Shown here: piece by piece, positions 32,120 to 37,684 of the stretch
Layout of the letters: each line of letters begins with the position of its first letter
Position numbering within the stretch: position 1 is the first letter of the stretch
Assembly: GCA_017525225.1 (NCBI GenBank)
Contig: JAFXTB010000026.1
Span: 1 to 37,684, forward strand
Direction: 5' to 3'
Origin: Kiritimatiellia bacterium
GTDB taxonomy: Bacteria > Verrucomicrobiota > Kiritimatiellia > RFP12 > UBA1067
Length of the DNA: 37,684 nucleotides
Translations under genes and position numbers: made by a program
The notes under the pieces: model-generated
What the model was told of the DNA's origin: nothing
Database searches by the model: none
What the model saw: only the letters and a program-made list of their open reading frames with translations

Positions 32120-35100
32120 ATGACAAAGAAGAATACGACGAACGCGAAGACCCCTTCTACAAAGAAGGTGTTAGACGGAGAGGCTGTATGTGCAAAATAT
32201 GTCGCCGCCGTAAGCCGCATGTGGCAGGACGGTTCGGGAACTGAAGTCTCCTACCGCGACGAATTGACACCTCTTCTTCGCGCCCTGCTTCCGGGATGCA
32301 AGGTCATTAACGAGCCGAAGTCAACCAAGAGAGAAAAAGCGGAAGCGAAAAGAAACAAGCCCGACTACGTGATTAAGGATAACGGCGACCTTGCCGTCGC
32401 CTATCTTGAAACAAAGGACATAGGCACTGGCGACCTTGAAGGGAAGAAAGATTCCGGACACAAGGAACAGTTCGACCGCTACAAGGAGGACTTCGACACC
32501 GTGGCTTTTACGGACTTTCTTGTGTTTGACTTCTATGCGAAAAATACTCACGAAGAAAGATGCCGCCTAATCGACTCCGTGTGCATCGCAGAAATCGCAG
32601 GCGACAACATCCGCCCGCTCAACGAAAACTTCGGAAGGTTCGTCTTCCGCATAGAAGAGATGGGATGCGCGAAGCCGCAGACAATCTCCTCCCCCACGCA
32701 ACTTGCTCAGCTCATGGCAAAGAAAGCGCGGCATCTTCAAGTCGCGGCACATAAGTTTCTCGAAAGCGACGGTGCGCAAGGTTCTACGTTGCTGGAACTG
32801 ATGGAAGGTTTCAAGCACGTTCTCATGCCTAAAACCAACGCCGATGAATTCTCGGACATCTATGCACAGACACTGACATACGGCATGTTTGCCGCCCGTC
32901 TCCACGACGACACGCCGGAGGACTTTTCACGCGAAGAGGCGGCACGGCTTATCCCGAAAAGCAATCCGTTCCTTCGCAAACTATTCAACCACATCAATTC
33001 GGACATCGACAAGGAAATTGAATGGGCAGTAGACGACATCGTGCGTCTGTTCGCCGCCGCAGATGTCAGAGGCATTATGAAGGACTACGGCAAGTCCAAG
33101 AAGCACAACGACCCGATGATACATTTCTACGAGGACTTCCTCAACGCCTACGATGCGGGGCTTCGCAAGGAAAGGGGCGTGTGGTACACGCCGCTCCCAG
33201 TCGTTAGGTTCATAGTTCGAGCCGTCGATGACATCCTCATAAAACACTTCGGCATCAAAGACGGAATCGCAAGCCGCGACATGGTACAGATTGAAGTAAA
33301 CGAGGGTTGCGACACGGGGAAGAGGCTAACAAAGAAGGTCAAGAAGATCGTGCCAAGAGTTCAGATACTTGACCCCGCAACGGGAACGGGTACGTTCCTC
33401 GCCGAATGCATCAACCGCATCTACGATAAGTTCCTTGCAAACAGGGGCATGTGGCCTGAATACGTATCCGAGAACCTAATTCCCCGTCTAAACGGCTTTG
33501 AACTTCTAATGGCTCCATATACGATGGCGCACATCAAGATTGACAGGGTGCTTTCCGAAACTGGCTACAACCACACGACAAACGGACGCTTCAATATCTT
33601 TCTGACGGACTCGCTCGAAAAGGCCAAGGACATCAACGGCGCACTCTTCGACATCATTCTTGGCGCAGAGGCAAACGCCGCAAACTCCGTCAAGCGCGAT
33701 TGCCCCGTCATGGTCGTGGTGGGGAATCCGCCCTATAGTGGAATCTCACAGAACAACGGCAAATGGATTACCGACCTTGTGGCGGACTATAAGACTGAAC
33801 CTGGCGGCAAGGAGAACCTCAAGGAGCGCAAGCATTGGTTAAACGACGACTATGTAAAGTTCATCCGTCTTGCACAGGAATATGTCAAGAATCGCGGCGA
33901 GGGGGTTCTCGCCTACATCAACAACCACGGACTGCTTGACAATCCGACCTTCCGTGGCATGAGATGGCAACTGCTCGACTGCTTCGACGAAATATACGTA
34001 CTGAACCTTCACGGTAATTCGATGAAGCATGAGAAGGCACCTGACGGTGGCAAGGACGAGAACGTGTTTTCAATCACCGTCGGCACGGCAATCAACATCT
34101 TCGTCAAGACGGGCAAAAAGAAGAACGGTGAACTCGCAAAAGTTCACTACGCTGACCTGTGGGGAACACGTAAGGACAAGTTTGCCTACCTTGAAAGCAA
34201 GTCTTTGGCAAATGTGAGATTCGCCTCTGTCGCACCGACCGCACCATATTATCTCTTTGTACCGCAGGATGTGACAGGATGTGAACAGTATAAGTCAGGA
34301 TTCGGTATAGATCAACTGCTACCAATAAACAGTACCGCTGTTCTCACTATGGGGGATTCGTTTGCTGTTGCACAGACAGAAGATGAACTCAAAGAACGCA
34401 TAAGCGACATCAACCGTAAAGAGTATAAGGAAATGGAACTTAAGTCAAAGTATGGTCTTGGAAAGAACTACGCCTCTTTCGTCTTGGGCAACTTACCGAT
34501 TGACTCCAATAGCAGTATAGTTCGCTATGCCTATCGCCCGTTCGACGATAGATGGATATGTTTTACGCCAAAGACGGTGTGGCGTCAGCGGAAACCAGTC
34601 ATGCAACATATCCACCAACATCGCAACATAGCACTTGTTGTTTGCAAGCACCTTGCCACAAATGATTGGAATCTAGTTGGCGTAGCAGATTGCCTTGTAG
34701 ACGATTGCTTTGTTTCAAGCCGCACGAAAGAGCGTGGTTATGTCTTTCCCCTCTACCTCTACCAAGACACGTTGGGGCATGTTGAGAAAGTACCGAACTT
34801 CGACAAGGAGATATTTGAGCGTATCGCGGACGGCTTGAAGCGCAAGCCATTGCCCGAAGAACTTTTCGACTACATCTATGCCGTCCTTCACACGCCTGAA
34901 TACCGCGAACGCTACAAGGAATTTCTGAAGGTGAATTTCCCGCGCATACACTATCCGACGAATGCGGCAGTATTCAAGAAACTTGCGAAGATTGGCGGCG
35001 AACTGCGCGAGACGCACCTTATGAAAGCAAGCCTATCGACAAGTGGGCGCAAGTCGCTAGCCAACTTCCCGATAGACGGGAATCGTCTCGTTGAGGATGT

Positions 35101-35341
35101 GCGCTTCGTAAACGGCAAGGTGTACATCAATGATGAGCAATACTTTGACCATGTGCCGGAAGAGGCGTGGGGCATGTTCATCGGCGGCTACCAACCCGCG
35201 CAGAAATGGCTCAAGGACAGGAAAGGACGCACACTCACCCTTGATGACATCGAACACTATCAGGCCATCATTCCTGCACTCATGCGCACCCGCGCCCTCA
35301 TGCAGAAACTCTCCGCGCTATCGAAGGACTGGCTCAAGTGA
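32120..35341 (+). CDS. Single-chain restriction-modification enzyme, type ISP/IIG
   Basis: 1,073 residues. The ATG lies 8 bp after GAGAGG. The N-terminal nuclease region has a PD-(D/E)xK arrangement (KPDYV with Asp82, then YLETK with Glu97 and Lys99). The N6-adenine methyltransferase core has motif I DPATGTGTF at 418-426 and motif IV NPPY at 536-539. The C-terminal ISP-type region (RYAYRPFDDRWICF, YAVLHTPEYRERYKEFL) should hold target recognition. The SNF2/helicase block of true type ISP enzymes is missing, so it should cut near its site without long translocation. No separate specificity gene is needed. It has its own promoter and a structured leader, consistent with tight control of a potentially toxic nuclease. 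Confidence 0.9.
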   Translation: MTKKNTTNAKTPSTKKVLDGEAVCAKYVAAVSRMWQDGSGTEVSYRDELTPLLRALLPGCKVINEPKSTKREKAEAKRNKPDYVIKDNGDLAVAYLETKDIGTGDLEGKKDSGHKEQFDRYKEDFDTVAFTDFLVFDFYAKNTHEERCRLIDSVCIAEIAGDNIRPLNENFGRFVFRIEEMGCAKPQTISSPTQLAQLMAKKARHLQVAAHKFLESDGAQGSTLLELMEGFKHVLMPKTNADEFSDIYAQTLTYGMFAARLHDDTPEDFSREEAARLIPKSNPFLRKLFNHINSDIDKEIEWAVDDIVRLFAAADVRGIMKDYGKSKKHNDPMIHFYEDFLNAYDAGLRKERGVWYTPLPVVRFIVRAVDDILIKHFGIKDGIASRDMVQIEVNEGCDTGKRLTKKVKKIVPRVQILDPATGTGTFLAECINRIYDKFLANRGMWPEYVSENLIPRLNGFELLMAPYTMAHIKIDRVLSETGYNHTTNGRFNIFLTDSLEKAKDINGALFDIILGAEANAANSVKRDCPVMVVVGNPPYSGISQNNGKWITDLVADYKTEPGGKENLKERKHWLNDDYVKFIRLAQEYVKNRGEGVLAYINNHGLLDNPTFRGMRWQLLDCFDEIYVLNLHGNSMKHEKAPDGGKDENVFSITVGTAINIFVKTGKKKNGELAKVHYADLWGTRKDKFAYLESKSLANVRFASVAPTAPYYLFVPQDVTGCEQYKSGFGIDQLLPINSTAVLTMGDSFAVAQTEDELKERISDINRKEYKEMELKSKYGLGKNYASFVLGNLPIDSNSSIVRYAYRPFDDRWICFTPKTVWRQRKPVMQHIHQHRNIALVVCKHLATNDWNLVGVADCLVDDCFVSSRTKERGYVFPLYLYQDTLGHVEKVPNFDKEIFERIADGLKRKPLPEELFDYIYAVLHTPEYRERYKEFLKVNFPRIHYPTNAAVFKKLAKIGGELRETHLMKASLSTSGRKSLANFPIDGNRLVEDVRFVNGKVYINDEQYFDHVPEEAWGMFIGGYQPAQKWLKDRKGRTLTLDDIEHYQAIIPALMRTRALMQKLSALSKDWLK

Positions 35342-35350
35342 CGATGGTTA

Positions 35351-35359
35351 TGGTATAAT
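35351..35359 (+). promoter_or_regulatory. Extended -10, leaderless type, for the Rhs-core gene
   Basis: TGG precedes TATAAT (35354-35359), then seven bases ATGTGGC, then the ATG at 35367, so the predicted start site coincides with the start codon. It lies 10 bp after the stop of the restriction-modification gene. No SD precedes this ATG. It is nearly identical to the GH78 start region. Confidence 0.55.
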
Positions 35360-35366
35360 ATGTGGC

Positions 35367-36050
35367 ATGAAAACTCTTCGGACATGGCAAGCGGCGGCTC
35401 TTGTGATGTTGCTGTATGCCCCAGCATTTGGATTCTACAATCCGAAAGTCGGACGATGGATGACCCGCGACCCGATTGGCGAAAACGACTCCGCCAACCT
35501 GTATCAGTTCGTCGGCAACAACCCTGTGAAGAACATCGACCCGCTCGGCATGTACACGCTTGGCGACGCCGAAGACAGCCTGAACAAAAAAGGCGTTCCT
35601 AAGGACATCAAGACTTGGCATGGCGACCGATATTCAGACGCCCAATTGTTCAACGAATGGCTTGCCTTGGAGCGTTCTCGTGGCGCGTGGTGGAAAGACC
35701 TTCCGAAATGTCCGAGCAAACTTTGCATCCGCAAGGACGGCACGCCCGCGAACCCTGACCCGTCAACATGGACGCAACCATGGAAGCCACCCACCCTCAA
35801 GCTATATCATCCAGGAGGTGTCTTTGAAATGCGGTCGATTTCAGCAGATGGGCATGGAAATCAATGTGTATATGACGCAAGAGGCAATCTGCTTTACGGA
35901 CCTCCTTCAGGCGGGACGGTTGATTGGCAAACTCCCAATAATCTTTTTAATATGATATGGTGGCACTGGCCTCATGATGTGAACACGTACAATCTTGCTG
36001 AAGGGCTCGGAAGAGTCGAGGACTATTATAGAGTGCGTCCATCGTGGTGA
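35367..36050 (+). CDS. Miniature secreted Rhs-core protein with variable C-terminal domain
   Basis: 227 residues. The signal peptide (MKTLRTWQAAALVMLLYAPAFG) is joined directly to the Rhs repeat-associated core signature at residues ~23-62 (FYNPKVGRWMTRDPIG, NLYQFVGNNPVKNIDPLGM). The ~165-residue C-terminal part has a GNQCVYDARGNLLYGPPSGGT motif and is otherwise unrecognised; in full-length Rhs proteins this position holds a toxin or other effector. The long YD-repeat shell is absent. This is either an orphan cassette left by recombination or a stand-alone exported effector. The next gene, a small membrane protein 9 bp downstream, could be its partner. Confidence 0.75.
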   Translation: MKTLRTWQAAALVMLLYAPAFGFYNPKVGRWMTRDPIGENDSANLYQFVGNNPVKNIDPLGMYTLGDAEDSLNKKGVPKDIKTWHGDRYSDAQLFNEWLALERSRGAWWKDLPKCPSKLCIRKDGTPANPDPSTWTQPWKPPTLKLYHPGGVFEMRSISADGHGNQCVYDARGNLLYGPPSGGTVDWQTPNNLFNMIWWHWPHDVNTYNLAEGLGRVEDYYRVRPSW

Positions 36051-36059
36051 GGAGGTGTC

Positions 36060-36449
36060 ATGGAGTGCTGGCGATACAGAAAAATGATATGTGATTTTGT
36101 CGCGATATGGTGTTTCATCGTGGCTTGGCAGCTCGGAATCATATCATTGGCGCTTGGAAGATTCGTTTCGAATTTCTCCCTACTTGATTTCGTCCATTAC
36201 GTTGTTTGCCATCTTTCAACGTTCGGTTACTTGATTTGCCATGTCCCGGGACTTCCAGATTGCATCCATACCATAACTCCTTCCGATTGGCGGTGGATCA
36301 CAGGCTTTGTTCTTATGTTGCTGTTCAGCTTCCTCTCCTTATTCCCACGAAGCAAGGCGGCGCGGATTGCCGCAATGGTGTTGTTCTTCCTTTTGCACGT
36401 TGCCGGTTCTTTGTGTTCTTTCGGGCACATTGTCTGTGACATAACCTGA
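36060..36449 (+). CDS. Small multi-pass membrane protein
   Basis: 129 residues with about four hydrophobic segments (around 10-32, 40-62, 78-97 and 100-122) and no recognised family. It has a strong SD, GGAGG, overlapping the end of the Rhs-core gene. Position behind an Rhs-type C-terminal domain makes an immunity role possible; this is inference from context only. Confidence 0.65.
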   Translation: MECWRYRKMICDFVAIWCFIVAWQLGIISLALGRFVSNFSLLDFVHYVVCHLSTFGYLICHVPGLPDCIHTITPSDWRWITGFVLMLLFSFLSLFPRSKAARIAAMVLFFLLHVAGSLCSFGHIVCDIT

Positions 36450-36461
36450 CATTGGAGAAAC

Positions 36462-37370
36462 ATGATGGCGAGATTTCTAACAATGTTAATTTTGATTCTC
36501 CTGTTCGGCGGATGTGGACAAAGGCGCGAGTTCCATATCGCAGATGAATTGAAACCTCTTACGCCACGTGATCTATTCGAGATGCCAATTGAAAACCTCG
36601 ACCGTGTGGACATAGGACGAATGAACGTAATCTGCGCGAGAAATGTCACTCGAAACGAAGTTCTTGACACGGCAAAATATGTCGCACGGCTTGACGAATG
36701 GGCGGCAATCGCCAAACAACTTGAACAGAAATATCTGCCGTCCTTCGAGAAGAACGCGGCACGATACGACAATTCGCTTGCGAAGTTCAAGGCCGTCACG
36801 CTTGCGTTGACCATACAGCAAGACCTGAAATGCGGCTACAACATGGACTTGATAAAGTCGGGAGCGATGAACGACATGCGGTCCCCACGATTCTTCAAGA
36901 ATCCAGACGACATATTTATCACGGGACTTCTCAAGCGAAGAAAAGGAACTTGCTCGTCAATTCCCGTGCTGTTTGTCGCCCTTGGACGCAGACTGAATTA
37001 TCCTGTCTATCTCGCCCACACCAAGGGGCACCTCTACTGCCGATGGGATGACGGGCGTGAGAATTTCAACATTGAAGTGACAGGGCAAGGCGTTGATACG
37101 CCCCCAGATTCATTTTACAAGGGGTCTCCCTACAATCCTTCCGAAGCGGACATCAAAGATGAGGGGATGTTGCGCAACTTGACCAATGGCGAATCGCTTG
37201 CCGTGTTTCTTGAGACTTCTGCGATGAATAGAGAGGCAAATGGCGATATGCCTCTGGCGTTTCTGCTCTACAGCTTTGCACTGCGCCACCGCCCCAACTC
37301 GCCGGTTCTTCGTGGGTTGCGAGACCGTGCGCATCGTCTTACCACGCTTCAACACCCAGCAGTCAAGTGA
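36462..37370 (+). CDS. Transglutaminase-like lipoprotein
   Basis: 302 residues; ATGATG start after GGAG, signal MMARFLTMLILILLFGGC with the lipobox Cys at 18. The core resembles the transglutaminase-like fold of SirB1-type proteins: RRKGTCSSIPVLFVALGRRL with Cys164, HTKGHLYCRW with His190, and NIEVTG with Glu205 form a plausible catalytic triad in the right order. The substrate is unknown; such folds act as proteases, amidases or cross-linkers. It starts 12 bp after the membrane protein, so the three genes 35367-37370 form one unit. Confidence 0.75.
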   Translation: MMARFLTMLILILLFGGCGQRREFHIADELKPLTPRDLFEMPIENLDRVDIGRMNVICARNVTRNEVLDTAKYVARLDEWAAIAKQLEQKYLPSFEKNAARYDNSLAKFKAVTLALTIQQDLKCGYNMDLIKSGAMNDMRSPRFFKNPDDIFITGLLKRRKGTCSSIPVLFVALGRRLNYPVYLAHTKGHLYCRWDDGRENFNIEVTGQGVDTPPDSFYKGSPYNPSEADIKDEGMLRNLTNGESLAVFLETSAMNREANGDMPLAFLLYSFALRHRPNSPVLRGLRDRAHRLTTLQHPAVK

Positions 37371-37481
37371 TCTTTCAGCATCAAAAACTCCACTCGAAAA
37401 CCTTCCTCACAAATGACAGACTGAGCCACCCACGAACGGTAGAAACGACCCGATTTTACAGGGGTTTGACAAATTTCGCGC

Positions 37482-37510
37482 TTGCTTTTCAAGCCCGTTT
37501 ATGGTATGAT
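37482..37510 (+). promoter_or_regulatory. Promoter of the right-edge RNA
   Basis: TTGCTT (37482-37487) and TATGAT (37505-37510) are 17 bp apart, with TGG before the -10. The expected start, about 37517-37518, falls just before the 5' arm of the terminal helix of the following RNA. The sequence through the start, GGTATGATACGTGCCAT, resembles the leaderless-type promoters at 5079 and 35367. Confidence 0.65.
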
Positions 37511-37517
37511 ACGTGCC

Positions 37518-37680
37518 ATCTAAACGAGACATCAGAGAATCACTACGCCGCAAGGCGTTTTGTGCCAACCGAGTCACGAGAACCACCACGGTGGCGGCGA
37601 CCTGAAAGGGTCGGATGCGCCTCAACTCCGAGTGGAGAAGAGGAAAAAAGGTTCCAACGGAGAAAGACCGTGCGTCTCGT
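37518..37680 (+). ncRNA. Probable structured RNA gene at the right edge
   Basis: From the predicted start, ACGAGAC (37524-37530) is perfectly complementary to GTCTCGT (37674-37680), closing a region of about 160 nt. Inside are at least four local hairpins: CGCC-GCAA-GGCG, CACC-AC-GGTG, GACC-TGAAA-GGTC and CTCC-GAGT-GGAG. There is no coding frame with an SD. The multi-hairpin interior does not fit 6S RNA, and the conserved words of RNase P RNA, tmRNA and SRP RNA are not seen. It could also be a long leader of a gene beyond the window. Confidence 0.45.
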
Positions 37681-37684
37681 ATGG

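Noticed and set aside
31851-32120. Integron attC site (GCCCAAC core)
   Set aside because: No matching GTTRRRY partner at a suitable distance and no integron integrase.
37670-37684. 5' end of a group II intron (GTGCG)
   Set aside because: A five-base match occurs by chance, and the same bases are better explained by the terminal RNA helix.

Overview
The window reads as the chromosome of an anaerobic, polysaccharide-degrading member of the PVC group, most likely a Kiritimatiellota/Verrucomicrobiota gut bacterium. That placement is inferred from the mix of secreted glycoside hydrolases (GH78, GH97, a GH123-like DUF4091 protein), a large LamG-repeat protein, tandem sulfatase-modifying-factor-like proteins, and many short dispersed palindromes and tandem repeats. 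No rRNA or other decisive marker is present. Readable promoters look like ordinary sigma-70 promoters, often with an extended -10 (TGn-TAtaAT) and a TTGACM or TTGCTT -35.

Layout. 1-19.5 kb is a glycan-use region. A GH78 alpha-L-rhamnosidase and a TIM-barrel hydrolase-like protein form a leftward pair, divergent from a DUF4091/GH123-like hydrolase. A rightward set of three paralogous secreted SUMF1-domain proteins plus a small exported protein faces a leftward protein with four LamG modules. A sodium/solute symporter and a GH97 glycosidase form a second leftward pair. Heptamer tracts, 9-bp tracts and GGTAGGG-bounded palindromes lie between and inside these genes and repeatedly supply their stop codons.

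19.7-28.3 kb is a housekeeping block: a leftward chain infA - uup - MlaF-type ATPase - xseA - hemC/cobA/hemD fusion - sigma-54 activator with tight spacing or overlaps. It is preceded by tRNA-Arg and initiator tRNA-Met (leftward, with their own promoter and terminator) and tRNA-Ala (rightward, with its own promoter).

28.3-37.7 kb looks like an accessory, defence-type island with visibly lower G+C in parts. It holds two lipoproteins behind an AlbA_2/Schlafen-like regulator with a shortened N terminus, and a single-chain type ISP/IIG restriction-modification enzyme. That enzyme has a long structured leader RNA that can mask its ribosome binding site. Next come a miniature secreted Rhs-core protein with a leaderless-type promoter, a small membrane protein and a transglutaminase-like lipoprotein. 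The window ends inside a probable structured RNA gene.

The observations most worth following are the switch-like leader of the restriction-modification gene, the HemC domain that has lost its cofactor-binding domain inside a triple fusion, and the habit of short repeats sitting exactly at gene ends.
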